From positions 1 through 58,015 of the forward strand of contig NZ_WTFF01000011.1 of NCBI RefSeq assembly GCF_019400985.1: 58,015 nt of DNA. The letters run 5' to 3'. The notes beneath the pieces are model-generated. The model searched no databases. It had not been told where the DNA came from and saw nothing but the letters and a program-made list of their open reading frames with translations. A program made the translations under genes and the position numbers. The stretch comes from Streptomyces bambusae. GTDB lineage: Bacteria; Actinomycetota; Actinomycetes; Streptomycetales; Streptomycetaceae. This document shows, in pieces, positions 8,070-17,146 of the stretch. How positions within the stretch are numbered: position 1 is the first letter of the stretch; each line of letters starts with the position of its first letter.

Positions 8070-10934
8070 GTGATGCAGATGGGGGTCACGGGAGGGCAGA
8101 TCGGCCCCGCACGCTCCCGTGAGCGGTTCCTGGTGGGCGAGCCGGTCGAGGGCGGCGTAAGGGGTCCGATCCTGGACTCCTGGGAGCGCTGCCGGCTGCT
8201 CGGCATCTCACCGGACGAGACCGAGCTCCCCTTCCGGGACGACTTCGACCCGGACAGCCGGCTCGTCCGGGCGGCCGGTCCCGTGCTCGACCAGCTGGGG
8301 TCGAGGTTCGCCGGCAGCCGGATGAACGTCTCCCTCGCCGATGCGAACGGCATCGTGCTCCAACGCCGCTTCGGCGAGCCGTCCCTGGCCCGGAGCCTGC
8401 CCCCCATCCAGACCCGGCCCGGCTTCGTCTTCGCCGAGCGGTTCGCGGGCACCAACGGAATCGGGCTCGCGCTCGCGGACCGGCGGCTCTGCCAGGTCTA
8501 CGGCGCCGAGCACTTCGCCGAGCGCTCTCAGACGAACGCCTGCTGCGCCACCCCGATCCGCGACCAGCTCAGCGGGGACGTCGTGGGGGTCCTCTGCTTC
8601 GGCTACCCGCACAGCTACGAGGATCCGGCACTGACGGTGATGGTCCAGCAGGCGGCCGAGAGGATCGAGCGCCGGCTGATGGAGCAGCGTTCGGCGCGCG
8701 AGCGCGGGCTCCTGCAGGCGTACCTCGACACCCTGGAGCGCGCCCGGACCGGCGAGGCCGCCGGCGACGGGCAGCCGGTCGGACTGGGCGAGCTGACCGG
8801 CACCGGGCCGGACTCCGGCCCGGGCGGCGGACCGGTCCTCGGACTGGCGGCCGCCGGGCTGGACCCGCACGACCAGATGATCCTCAAGGACAGGGCCACC
8901 GAGCTGATCTCCTCGACCCGGCGGGCCGCCCTGGAGGTGGCACTCCCCCACGGCCGCCGGGTCACCCTGCTGAGCCACCCCCTCACGAGCGGCTCCGGGG
9001 TGGAGGGCATCGCCGTCGAGGCCCTCCTCAGCAGCGACTCACCGCCCGTCCACCACCTCGCCACCGCACAACGGCCCGTCGCCGCGCAACAGCCCGTCGC
9101 CGCCGCTCAGCGGCCCGTCGGCACCGCGCAGCAGCCCGTCGCCGCCGCCCGGCCGCCGGAGGCCTACGGCTCCGGCCACGCCCGCCCGGTGCGTGGGCTG
9201 GTGCTGGTGGGCGAGCCGGAGGTGGGGAAGTACGCCGTCGCGGCACGACGCCGCCTGGAGCTGCTGGCCGAGGCCAGTACCCGTATCGGCACCACCCTGG
9301 ACGTGCGCCGCACGGCCCGGGAACTCGCCGAGGTGGCAGTGCCGCGGCTGGCGGACTACGTCACCGTCGACGTGCCCGAGGCGGTGCTGCGCGGCGACGA
9401 GTCCGCCGCCGCTCCCGGGACCGACATGCACCGGACGGCGGTGCACGGCATCGGCGAGGACCACCCCTTCTACCCGGTCGGCATGCGGGTCGAGCTCCTG
9501 CCCGGCACCCCCCACATGCGGTGCCTGACCAGCGGGCAGGCCGTGCTCGAACCCGAGGTGGACGCCGCCGCTCCGTGGGTCACCCAGTACGCGGAGCACT
9601 CCCGGGGGATCCTCGCGCGCGGCGTGCACTCCCTCATCTCCGTCCCCCTGCTGGCCCGGGGCGTCCTGCTGGGCATCGCCACCTTCTACCGCTCGGAGGA
9701 CCCCGCCCCCTTCGGGGAGGACGACAGCTGGCTGGCGCAGGAACTCGCGGCCCGGGCCGCCCTGTCCATCGACAACGCCCGCCAGTACACCCGTGAGCAC
9801 ACCCTGGCCCTGGCCCTCCAGCGCAGCCTGCTCCCGCGCGGCCTGCCCGAGCAGGGCGCCGTAGAGGTCGCCCACCGCTACCTGCCCGCCGAGTCCGGAG
9901 TGGGCGGCGACTGGTTCGACGTCATCCCCCTGCCCGGCACCCGCGTCGCCCTCCTCGTCGGGGACGTCGTCGGCCACGGCCTGCACGCCGCCGCCACCAT
10001 GGGCCGGCTGCGTACCGCCGCGCGCAACTTCGCCGAGCTGGAGCTCGCCCCCGACGAGCTCCTCACCCACCTGGACAACCTGCTGGTCCGGCTGGACCGG
10101 GAGGAGGGCGACGGGACCGCCGCGGACGGCACCGGGATCGACGCCGGCATCGGCACCGGCATCGCGGGTGCCACCTGCCTGTACGCCGTCTACGACCCCA
10201 TCACGCGGCTGTGCACCATGGCCCGGGCCGGGCACCCTCCGCCGGCCCTGGTCGATCCCGACGGCACCGTGGCCTTCCTCGACCTGCCCGCCGGCCCCCC
10301 GCTGGGGCTCGGCGGCCTGCCGTTCGAGACGGCCGAGATCCCACTCCCCGAGGACAGCACGCTGGTCCTGTACACCAACGGGCTCGTCGAGGGCCGCCAC
10401 CGCGACGTCGACGTCGCCCTCGACCAGTTGCGCCGGGCCCTGGCCCATCCGGACCGGGCACCCGAGGACACCTGCCGGGCCGTCATCGACGCGGTGGCGC
10501 CCGAGCACCCCGGCGACGACATCGCCCTGCTCGTCGCCCGCACGCACACCCTGCCCGCCGACCGGATCGCGACGTGGGACCTGACCGCCGACCCGGCCCG
10601 CGTGTCCGAGGTCCGCGCGGCGGCCACCCGCCAACTGGCGGACTGGGGACTGGACGAGCTCACGTTCGCCGCCGAGCTGATGCTCAGTGAGCTGGTCACC
10701 AACGCGGTCCGCTACGGCAGCGAGCCCATCCAGGTGCGGCTGATCCTCGACCGCGCCCTGATCTGCGAGGTCTCCGACGGCAGCAACACCGCCCCGCACC
10801 TGCGGCGGGCGGCCACCACGGACGAGGGCGGACGCGGCCTGTTCCTCGTCGCGCAGCTCTCCCAGGCGTGGGGCACGCGCCACACCGCCCACGGGAAGGT
10901 CATCTGGGCCGAATGTGCCTTGGACGCGGCGTGA
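8070..10934 (+). CDS. Multidomain regulator: GAF - GAF - SpoIIE phosphatase - HATPase
   Basis: The protein (about 954 residues) begins with a GAF-type sensor like those of AcoR-type regulators ('WERCRLLGIS', 'GTNGIGLALA'), then a Gln/Pro/Val/Ala low-complexity linker at ~325-360 made of repeated QRPVAAQQPV-like units. A second GAF domain spans ~385-570, a SpoIIE PP2C phosphatase ~600-820 ('GGDWFDVIPL', 'VGDVVGHGLHA', 'DDIALLVAR') and a C-terminal RsbW-like HATPase follows ('SELVTNAVRYG', 'GGRGLFLVAQL'). It can in principle both dephosphorylate an anti-anti-sigma factor and bind or phosphorylate one. GTG 8070, ATG 8073 and ATG 8082 are alternative starts behind an AAGGGAAG. A TATACT at 8007-8012 may be the -10 element. 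Confidence 0.9.
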   Translation: MMQMGVTGGQIGPARSRERFLVGEPVEGGVRGPILDSWERCRLLGISPDETELPFRDDFDPDSRLVRAAGPVLDQLGSRFAGSRMNVSLADANGIVLQRRFGEPSLARSLPPIQTRPGFVFAERFAGTNGIGLALADRRLCQVYGAEHFAERSQTNACCATPIRDQLSGDVVGVLCFGYPHSYEDPALTVMVQQAAERIERRLMEQRSARERGLLQAYLDTLERARTGEAAGDGQPVGLGELTGTGPDSGPGGGPVLGLAAAGLDPHDQMILKDRATELISSTRRAALEVALPHGRRVTLLSHPLTSGSGVEGIAVEALLSSDSPPVHHLATAQRPVAAQQPVAAAQRPVGTAQQPVAAARPPEAYGSGHARPVRGLVLVGEPEVGKYAVAARRRLELLAEASTRIGTTLDVRRTARELAEVAVPRLADYVTVDVPEAVLRGDESAAAPGTDMHRTAVHGIGEDHPFYPVGMRVELLPGTPHMRCLTSGQAVLEPEVDAAAPWVTQYAEHSRGILARGVHSLISVPLLARGVLLGIATFYRSEDPAPFGEDDSWLAQELAARAALSIDNARQYTREHTLALALQRSLLPRGLPEQGAVEVAHRYLPAESGVGGDWFDVIPLPGTRVALLVGDVVGHGLHAAATMGRLRTAARNFAELELAPDELLTHLDNLLVRLDREEGDGTAADGTGIDAGIGTGIAGATCLYAVYDPITRLCTMARAGHPPPALVDPDGTVAFLDLPAGPPLGLGGLPFETAEIPLPEDSTLVLYTNGLVEGRHRDVDVALDQLRRALAHPDRAPEDTCRAVIDAVAPEHPGDDIALLVARTHTLPADRIATWDLTADPARVSEVRAAATRQLADWGLDELTFAAELMLSELVTNAVRYGSEPIQVRLILDRALICEVSDGSNTAPHLRRAATTDEGGRGLFLVAQLSQAWGTRHTAHGKVIWAECALDAA

Positions 10935-11025
10935 CCGCCGCCCCGCGTACTCGACCATTGGGGCCACAGAGCATGGCGATATGTCAGGTATGCGGCGTAG
11001 CGCCCAGTAGCATCCTCAGCGTCCC

Positions 11026-11097
11026 CCGTTCTGCCACACCTCGCGTCACCCGTCCTGCCACACCTCGCGTCCCCTGTCCTGACACACCTCGCGCCAC
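11026..11097. repeat. Three tandem 24-bp imperfect repeats upstream of the ABC operon
   Basis: Three consecutive 24-bp units start at 11026, 11050 and 11074 and share the core CACACCTCGCG. They lie in the 258-bp gap between the phosphatase/kinase gene and the ABC transporter operon. Degenerate CGTCCCGTCAGCCGT-like sequence continues to about 11160. They could be binding sites for a regulator or simple slippage. Confidence 0.7.
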
Positions 11098-11192
11098 CCG
11101 CGCTCTCACCCGTCCCGTCAGCCGTGCTGTCAGCCGTACAGCCACACGTCCCGTCACGAAGAATCTCCCCAGGCCGGCCCCCGGAGACGTCC

Positions 11193-12782
11193 GTGCATGA
11201 CACTTCCGACCCCGCGGCGGGTCCGCCCGCGGGCTCCGGCGGCGAGCCGCTCGTGCGGATCCGCGGTCTGCGCAAACGGTTCGGCGGCACCCTCGCGCTG
11301 GACTCGGTCAGCCTCGACGTCCGCAGCGGCAGCGTCCTGGCCCTGCTCGGCCCCAACGGTGCGGGGAAGTCCACCCTCATCAAGGTGCTGGCCGGGCTGC
11401 ACCACGCCGACGGCGGCGAGGTGACGGTGGGCGGGCACCCGCTCGGCTCCGACGCCGCCTCCGGCGCGATGTCGTTCATCCACCAGGACCTCGGGCTGGT
11501 CGACTGGATGACCGTCGCCGAGAACATCGCCCTGGTCACCGGCTACCCGCGCCGCCACGGCCTGATCTCCTGGCGCCGGGGCAGGGAGCACTGCGCCGAG
11601 GCGCTGGAGTTGGTCGCCGGCCACCTGGACGCCGACGCGCGGATCGCCGACCTCGCCCCGGCCGAACGCTCCCTCGTCGCGATCGCCCGCGGGCTGGCGC
11701 GGCGGGCGAGGCTCTTCGTCCTCGACGAGCCGACCGCGACCCTGCCCGCCGCGGACTGCGCCCGGCTCTTCGACGTCCTGCACGCCCTGCGCGACCAGGG
11801 GCACGGCATCCTCTACGTCAGCCACCGGCTCGACGAGGTGTACCGGGTCGCGGACACCTTCGTCGTACTGCGCGACGGCCGCGTCGTGAGCCGGGGCCCG
11901 CTCGCGCCGTACAGCCCGGCCCGGCTGGTGCACGACATCGCGGGCGACGGGGCGATCGGGCCCCGGCCCACGACCCCCGCCCCGGGGCCGGGTGCTACGG
12001 CACAGCCGCCCGAACGGCAGCCCGAACGGCAGCCCGTCCTGCGGCTGGACGGTGTGACGACCGACCGCACCGGGCCCGTCAGCCTGGACCTGCGCGCCGG
12101 CGACATCGTCGCCATGGTGGGGCTGACCGGCGCCGGACACATGCACCTGGGCCGCGCCCTGGCCGGCGCGCTGCCGCTGCGGGGCGGGCGGGCCCTGCTC
12201 GACGGCCGCCCGTACCGGCCCCGTACGGTCGCCGCCGCCGTCGGCCGGGGCGTCGGATTCGTGGCCGGCAACCGCCAGGAGGAGGGCTGCGCCGGCGGAC
12301 TGACCGTACGGGAGAACTTCCTGGCCAACCCCCGGGCAGCCGGTACGCCGGCCTGGCACTGGATCCGTCCCCGGCGTGAGCGCGCCGAGGCGGCAGCCCT
12401 GATCGACCGGTTCTCGGTGCACCCCCGCGACAGCGAGGCGGTGATCGCCACCCTGTCGGGAGGCAACCAGCAGAAGGTCGTCGTCGGCCGGTGGCTGCGG
12501 GGGAACCTGCGCCTGCTGATCCTGGAGGAGCCGACCGCCAGCGTGGACGTCGGCGCCAAGGCCGCGATCCACCGCCTCCTCGACGAGGCACTGGACGCGG
12601 GCCTGGCGGTGCTCCTCGTCTCCACCGACTTCGAGGAGGTCGCGGACCTGTGCCACCGGGCCCTGGTGTTCGTCCGCGGGTCGGTGGCGGCGGAGCTGAC
12701 GGGTGAGACGCTCAGCGTCGCCGAGCTGACCCGGACCGCTTCCGCCATGCCCGCGATCACCGGAAGCGCGACGAGCCGGTGA
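11193..12782 (+). CDS. Sugar-type ABC importer, two-domain ATPase (RbsA/MglA-like)
   Basis: The 529-residue protein consists of two ABC ATPase domains in tandem, the arrangement of monosaccharide and autoinducer importers. Domain 1 has an intact Walker A (GPNGAGKST) and Walker B 'LFVLDEPTATLPAAD'. Domain 2 has a degenerate P-loop (GLTGAGHMHLG, no Lys), as usual in this family, but a clear signature 'LSGGNQQKVVVGRWL' and 'LEEPTASVDVGAK'. The GTG start is supported by a GGAGA 5 nt upstream. Its stop overlaps the start of the permease gene (GTGA). With the permease and binding protein that follow it forms a complete importer. Confidence 0.93.
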   Translation: MHDTSDPAAGPPAGSGGEPLVRIRGLRKRFGGTLALDSVSLDVRSGSVLALLGPNGAGKSTLIKVLAGLHHADGGEVTVGGHPLGSDAASGAMSFIHQDLGLVDWMTVAENIALVTGYPRRHGLISWRRGREHCAEALELVAGHLDADARIADLAPAERSLVAIARGLARRARLFVLDEPTATLPAADCARLFDVLHALRDQGHGILYVSHRLDEVYRVADTFVVLRDGRVVSRGPLAPYSPARLVHDIAGDGAIGPRPTTPAPGPGATAQPPERQPERQPVLRLDGVTTDRTGPVSLDLRAGDIVAMVGLTGAGHMHLGRALAGALPLRGGRALLDGRPYRPRTVAAAVGRGVGFVAGNRQEEGCAGGLTVRENFLANPRAAGTPAWHWIRPRRERAEAAALIDRFSVHPRDSEAVIATLSGGNQQKVVVGRWLRGNLRLLILEEPTASVDVGAKAAIHRLLDEALDAGLAVLLVSTDFEEVADLCHRALVFVRGSVAAELTGETLSVAELTRTASAMPAITGSATSR

Positions 12783-13888
12783 CGCCCCCGTCCCCGCACC
12801 GGTCCCTGCTGGACCACCTGCGCGGGCACGTCATCGGCACGTACGGCCTGCTGGCGCTCACCGCCCTGCTCTTCCTGTACTTCTCGCTCACGCTGCCGGA
12901 CACGTTCCCCACCCGGGACAACGTCTCCTCGATCCTCTCCAACCAGTCGATCCCCGCCGTCCTCGCGCTCGGTGCGACGATCCCCATCGCCATCGGCAAG
13001 TTCGACCTGTCCATCGGCTACGGGCTGGGCCTGGCGCACGTCGTGGTCATGTACCTCGTCGTCGAGGCCGGCCGGCCCTGGCCGCTCGCCTGCCTCACGG
13101 TCGTCGTCGGCGGGGCGCTGGTCGGCGCCCTGAACGGTGTCGTCGTCGAGTTCGCCCGGATCGACTCCCTCATCGCCACGCTCGGCACGGGCAGCATCAT
13201 GTACGCCTTCACGGGCTGGCTCACCGACGGCAGCCGGATCGTTCCCGGCCCGGACGGGCTGCCGGCCGGCTTCACCGGCCTCTACGACTCCCGGTTCCTG
13301 GGCCTGCCCGTGCCCGCGTACTACGTCCTGGCCCTGACCGTCGCCCTCTGGGTGGTGCTGGAGCGGCTGCCGCTCGGCCGGTACTTCTACGTCATCGGCT
13401 CCAACCCCCGTGCCGCCGGGATGCTCGGCATCCCCACCCGCCGGTACTCCGTCTACGCCTTCGCCGGATCGGGCCTGGTCGTGGGCTGCGCCGGAATCCT
13501 CCTCGCCGCCCAGCAGCAGATCGGCAACCCGAGCGTGGGGCTGGACTACCTGCTGCCCGCGTTCGTCGGCGCGCTGCTCGGCTCCACCACGATCAGGCCG
13601 GGCCGGGTGAACGCGGTGGGGACCCTGGTGGCGGTCACGCTGCTCGCCGTCGGGCTCGCCGGGATCGGCCAGCTGGGCGCCGACTTCTGGGCCACCCCGC
13701 TGTTCAACGGCTGCACGCTGCTGGTGGCGGTCGGCCTGGCCGGCTACGCGTCCCGCCGCCGGCTGCGCAGCGGACTCACGGCCGCGGGCCGGCCGGACGC
13801 CGGGCAGCCGGACACCGGGCCGCCGAACACGGGGCGGCCGGTCGCGGCGCCGCGAAACGACGGCGACGGCGACGGCGCCGCCACCTAG
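12779..13888 (+). CDS. Sugar-type ABC importer permease (RbsC-like)
   Basis: The 369-residue protein is polytopic, with about eight to ten hydrophobic segments and the family pattern 'IPAVLALGATIPIAIGKFDLSIG' early, 'GVVVEFARIDSLIATLGT' and 'YVIGSNPRAAGMLGIPTRR' in the coupling region. These mark it as the membrane subunit of a carbohydrate-uptake ABC system. The GTG start overlaps the stop of the ATPase gene. The C-terminal ~35 residues are a Gly/Pro/Asp-rich repeat tail (PDAGQPDTGPPNTGRP) without a counterpart in most permeases, probably cytoplasmic and dispensable. Confidence 0.92.
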   Translation: MTPPSPHRSLLDHLRGHVIGTYGLLALTALLFLYFSLTLPDTFPTRDNVSSILSNQSIPAVLALGATIPIAIGKFDLSIGYGLGLAHVVVMYLVVEAGRPWPLACLTVVVGGALVGALNGVVVEFARIDSLIATLGTGSIMYAFTGWLTDGSRIVPGPDGLPAGFTGLYDSRFLGLPVPAYYVLALTVALWVVLERLPLGRYFYVIGSNPRAAGMLGIPTRRYSVYAFAGSGLVVGCAGILLAAQQQIGNPSVGLDYLLPAFVGALLGSTTIRPGRVNAVGTLVAVTLLAVGLAGIGQLGADFWATPLFNGCTLLVAVGLAGYASRRRLRSGLTAAGRPDAGQPDTGPPNTGRPVAAPRNDGDGDGAAT

Positions 13889-13928
13889 ACCACCTCGCAT
13901 CGCTACCCGTGTCAGGAGCAGGAGCACC

Positions 13929-15098
13929 GTGTACCCGTACCACAAGACCGCCCTCGTGGCCGCGGCCCTGGTGACGGCGACCGCCGCCGTCGTCACGGGG
14001 TGCGGGAACGGCCCGTCGAGTGCCACCGGGCCGGCGCCCGCCGGCTGCCCGGCCGTCCTGCAGCAGGCGAAGGAGGCGGTGCGGGCGGCCGAGCGTACCG
14101 ACGCCTCCTGGAACGGCCCCACGAGCGGGCCTCGGGCGGTGCCGGACAAGTCCCTCGTCTACGTCGCGCAGACCATGACGAATCCGGGGGTGGCCGGAGT
14201 CGCCAAGGGCGTGCGGGAGGCCGCGGAGGCCATCGGCTGGCAGGTGCGCGTGATCGACGGGGAAGGCACGCCGACGGGCATCCAGGCCGCGTTCAGCCAG
14301 GCGGTCACCCTCAAGCCGTCGGGCATCGTCATCGGCGGATTCGACCCCCGGCCGACCTCGCGGCAGGCGGCGCGGGCCGAGGCCGCGGGCATCCCGCTGA
14401 TCGGCTGGCACGCGGTCAGCTCCCCCGGCCCGAGCACGAGTCCGGAACTCTTCACCAACATCACGACGAAGGTGGAGGACGTGGCGAGGATCAGCGCGGA
14501 CTGGGTCATCGCCCGGTCCGGCGGCGCCGCCGGGGTCGTCGTCTTCACCGACGACTCCATCCCCTTCGCCAGGACCAAGTCCGAGCTGATCAAGGAGGAG
14601 CTGGCGACGTGCTCCGGGGTGGAGCTCCTGTCGTCCGAGAACATCCCCATCCCGGACGCGAGCCGGCGCACCCCCCAGCAGGTCTCCTCCCTCCTCTCCC
14701 GCTTCGGGGACGACTGGACGTACTCCGTCGCCATCAACGACCTGTACTTCGCCGATGCCGCCCCGGCCCTGCGCGCCGCCGGAAAGCCGGGGAGCGGGCC
14801 GCCCTTCAACATCGGCGCGGGCGACGGCGACCCTTCCGCCTTCCAGCGCATCAACAGCCGGCAGTTCCAGTCCGCCACGGTCCCCGAGCCCCTCACCCAG
14901 CAGGGCTGGCAGATCGTCGACGAGTTCAACCGCGCCTTCGCCGGCCGGCCCGCCAGCGGCTACGTCGCCCCGGTCCACGTCGTCACGGCCGACAACAGCG
15001 GCGGAGCCACGTCCTGGGACCCCCGGGGCTACCGGGAGGCGTACGAGGGGATCTGGTCGACGGGCACCGCCGGCCGACGCGCCCGACTCGGGCCGTGA
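13929..15098 (+). CDS. ABC transporter substrate-binding lipoprotein (sugar-binding fold)
   Basis: The 389-residue protein has a lipoprotein signal with lipobox VVTGC (Cys near residue 24). The mature part matches periplasmic-binding-protein type 1 (sugar-binding) domains: 'VYVAQTMTNPGVAGVAKG', 'PSGIVIGGFDP' and 'GIPLIGWHAV' correspond to strands lining the ligand cleft. It is the third gene of the importer operon, 40 bp after the permease, behind an AGGAGCAGGAG ribosome-binding site with a GTG start. It would be anchored to the outer face of the membrane. The ligand is unknown; ribose-, galactose- and AI-2-type ligands are all possible for this family. Confidence 0.9.
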   Translation: MYPYHKTALVAAALVTATAAVVTGCGNGPSSATGPAPAGCPAVLQQAKEAVRAAERTDASWNGPTSGPRAVPDKSLVYVAQTMTNPGVAGVAKGVREAAEAIGWQVRVIDGEGTPTGIQAAFSQAVTLKPSGIVIGGFDPRPTSRQAARAEAAGIPLIGWHAVSSPGPSTSPELFTNITTKVEDVARISADWVIARSGGAAGVVVFTDDSIPFARTKSELIKEELATCSGVELLSSENIPIPDASRRTPQQVSSLLSRFGDDWTYSVAINDLYFADAAPALRAAGKPGSGPPFNIGAGDGDPSAFQRINSRQFQSATVPEPLTQQGWQIVDEFNRAFAGRPASGYVAPVHVVTADNSGGATSWDPRGYREAYEGIWSTGTAGRRARLGP

Positions 15099-15236
15099 CG
15101 ACCGCCGCGGCCGCCGGCGCGTCGCGGTGGCGGCTGCCGGGCGGGCACCCCACCTTGGTCGTTGGCCCACCCGGAGGGGGTCCGCGCCCCTACGCTCGGA
15201 ACGTCGTCAGAACTGCCGATCTGCTTGTGAGCTGCC

Positions 15237-16931
15237 GTGTCCGAACCGAGCAACCCGTTGGCCCACCGCACCGCGCTGACCGTCCCGGACGGCTCCGCCA
15301 CCCTCCCCGACGTACGCCGCATCACCGGGACCTGGCTGAACGAGAAATTCCACCGCGAGATCCCCATAGCCTCCGGACTGCACCACCTGGACGGCAAACG
15401 GCTGTTGCTCTCCCAGGTCGCCTACCGGGCCGACGGCACCGAGCGTGCGATGCGCCTGCAGTTACGGGAGGACCTCGACGAGGCCACCTGGCGTACGACC
15501 GTCACGGCCGTCGCCGACGGCGGGCCCGGGACCGGGACCGGGCCTGGGCCTGGGCCTGCCGCCGTGTCGGTCGGGCTCGAGTGCTTCGTCAACCCCGGGT
15601 ACGCGGTCGAGCCGGCCCGGCCACGCGTGGTGGAGCTGCTCGTGGCGGGGCTGCGCTGCCAGGACGGCCCGGTCCGGCTCACGCTGGCCCCGATACCGAC
15701 CGCGGCACAGGACATCGGCGCACTCATCGAGGTGCTCTGCGATCCGGACCGGCAGCGCCCGGTCATCGTGGCCGCGGCGCCGCGGCACCCCGAACCGGTG
15801 TGGTGGCGGGGGCTGGACAAGGCCATGCGGAAGGCCGCCGGCGCGGCCTCGTCGTACCTGCTGGACGACACGGCCGCCGTCGACGCGTTCCGGCAGGCCG
15901 CCGAGCACCACCGCGTCGCTCCGGGAGCCGTCCGGACGTTCCTTCCGGAGGTGGACCCGGCCTGGCCCGCGGACGGACCGCGCCACCGGTACTCCACGGT
16001 CGCCCGCCTGACGGATCCCCGGAGCGGCTCATGGAACAACATCGTCCGCATCGTCCAGCGGATGTCCACCGAGGCCGCCCTGCCGGCGCCGCTGAGCACG
16101 CTCGTCTTCCCGGAGGAGGACCAGCGTCGCGACGACCGCCGGGCCGCCCTGGACACCCGTGCGGTCAGCAACGAGGTGGACGGCCTGCGCCGCAAGGTCG
16201 CCGAGCTGAGCGCGCTGCTGGAGATAGCCGACGAGGAGATCACCGAGCTCCAGAACGGCGAGAAACTGCTGCAGCGCACGAGTGCCTCCCTCGACAGTGA
16301 TCTGCGCGCGCTGCGGGCCCGCGCGGACAGCGACCTGGAGGACCACCTCCAGGCACTGGAGGAGGTGGAACGGGCCCGGGCCGAGGCCGACATGCTGCGC
16401 AGCAGGCTCGCCCGGCAGGGCCGCCTGGAGGAGACCGTCATCGTCGACGCCCCGCCCGGCCTGCCGGCGGGCTTCGAGGAACTCTGGGACCGCTGCGGCG
16501 AATTCGAGAACATCATCGTCAGCGCCCTGCCGGCGCCGGCGCTGGCCCTGGACGAGACCGACCGGGCCCGGGTCTGGGCGGGCAAGACGTGGACCGCCCT
16601 GCGCGCCCTGGACCGGTACGGCCGGGACGCCCGGGAGGGCTTCAAGGGCGGCTTCTACGAGCACTGCCAGTCCGAGCAGTCGTGCTGGCCCGTCAAGAAG
16701 GTCACCATGGTCGAGTCCGACACGACCATGTCGCAGTACGGCACCGAGCGCCATCTGCCCGTGCCCACCCAGTACGCCCCTTCGGGCCGGGCCGAGATGC
16801 AGCCCCACCTCAAGATCGACAGCAAGGGGGAGTCGCCGAGGATCCACTTCCTCGACGACACCAAGGGCAGTACGGGGAAGGTCATCGTCGGCTACATCGG
16901 CAAGCATCTGACCAACACCAGGACGAACTGA
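15237..16931 (+). CDS. Protein of unknown function with central coiled coil and conserved C-terminal domain
   Basis: I do not recognise a named family for this 564-residue protein. Residues ~1-300 form a globular region rich in short strands and helices, interrupted by a Gly/Pro/Thr repeat at ~96-110 (GPGTGTGPGPGP). Residues ~300-400 are strongly charged heptad-like sequence ('RRKVAELSALLEIADEEI', then 'LEEVERARAEADMLRSRLA'), a likely coiled coil. The C-terminal ~150 residues look conserved: aromatic/Cys-containing 'GGFYEHCQSEQSCWPVKKV', then 'MVESDTTM' and a final 'VIVGYIGKHLTNTRTN'. It stands alone downstream of an ABC operon and is closed by a large hairpin. The start is a GTG at 15237; an in-frame alternative was not found. 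An anti-phage or nucleic-acid role is only a guess. Confidence 0.75.
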   Translation: MSEPSNPLAHRTALTVPDGSATLPDVRRITGTWLNEKFHREIPIASGLHHLDGKRLLLSQVAYRADGTERAMRLQLREDLDEATWRTTVTAVADGGPGTGTGPGPGPAAVSVGLECFVNPGYAVEPARPRVVELLVAGLRCQDGPVRLTLAPIPTAAQDIGALIEVLCDPDRQRPVIVAAAPRHPEPVWWRGLDKAMRKAAGAASSYLLDDTAAVDAFRQAAEHHRVAPGAVRTFLPEVDPAWPADGPRHRYSTVARLTDPRSGSWNNIVRIVQRMSTEAALPAPLSTLVFPEEDQRRDDRRAALDTRAVSNEVDGLRRKVAELSALLEIADEEITELQNGEKLLQRTSASLDSDLRALRARADSDLEDHLQALEEVERARAEADMLRSRLARQGRLEETVIVDAPPGLPAGFEELWDRCGEFENIIVSALPAPALALDETDRARVWAGKTWTALRALDRYGRDAREGFKGGFYEHCQSEQSCWPVKKVTMVESDTTMSQYGTERHLPVPTQYAPSGRAEMQPHLKIDSKGESPRIHFLDDTKGSTGKVIVGYIGKHLTNTRTN

Positions 16932-16977
16932 GCGACTCCGAGCCCGCAGGCCTTCGGGGACCCGGAGGAGGCAGGGG

Positions 16978-17040
16978 GTGTCGTCGAAGTGGCGTCGGCC
17001 GCCCGGAGGCGGGGCCGGCCGGACGCCACTTCGACGACAC
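16978..17040. terminator. Long hairpin with 19-bp perfect arms between convergent genes
   Basis: GTGTCGTCGAAGTGGCGTC at 16978-16996 is repeated exactly as its reverse complement at 17022-17040, with a further GGCCG/CGGCC extension inside after a one-base bulge. The element sits between the 3' ends of the coiled-coil gene (stop 16931) and the S41 protease gene (stop 17147), so a bidirectional transcription terminator is the simplest reading. There is no T-tract. The stem is longer than most terminators here, so a small inverted-repeat element is an alternative. Confidence 0.7.
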
Positions 17041-17146
17041 GCCGACAGTCGCCTGGTGATCGCCTCGGCCCGACCGGCGCGGGGTACCACGGCCGATGCT
17101 CAGCAGCCACTCGGTCCGGGCAGGGCCGATCCTTCTGCAACACCCT

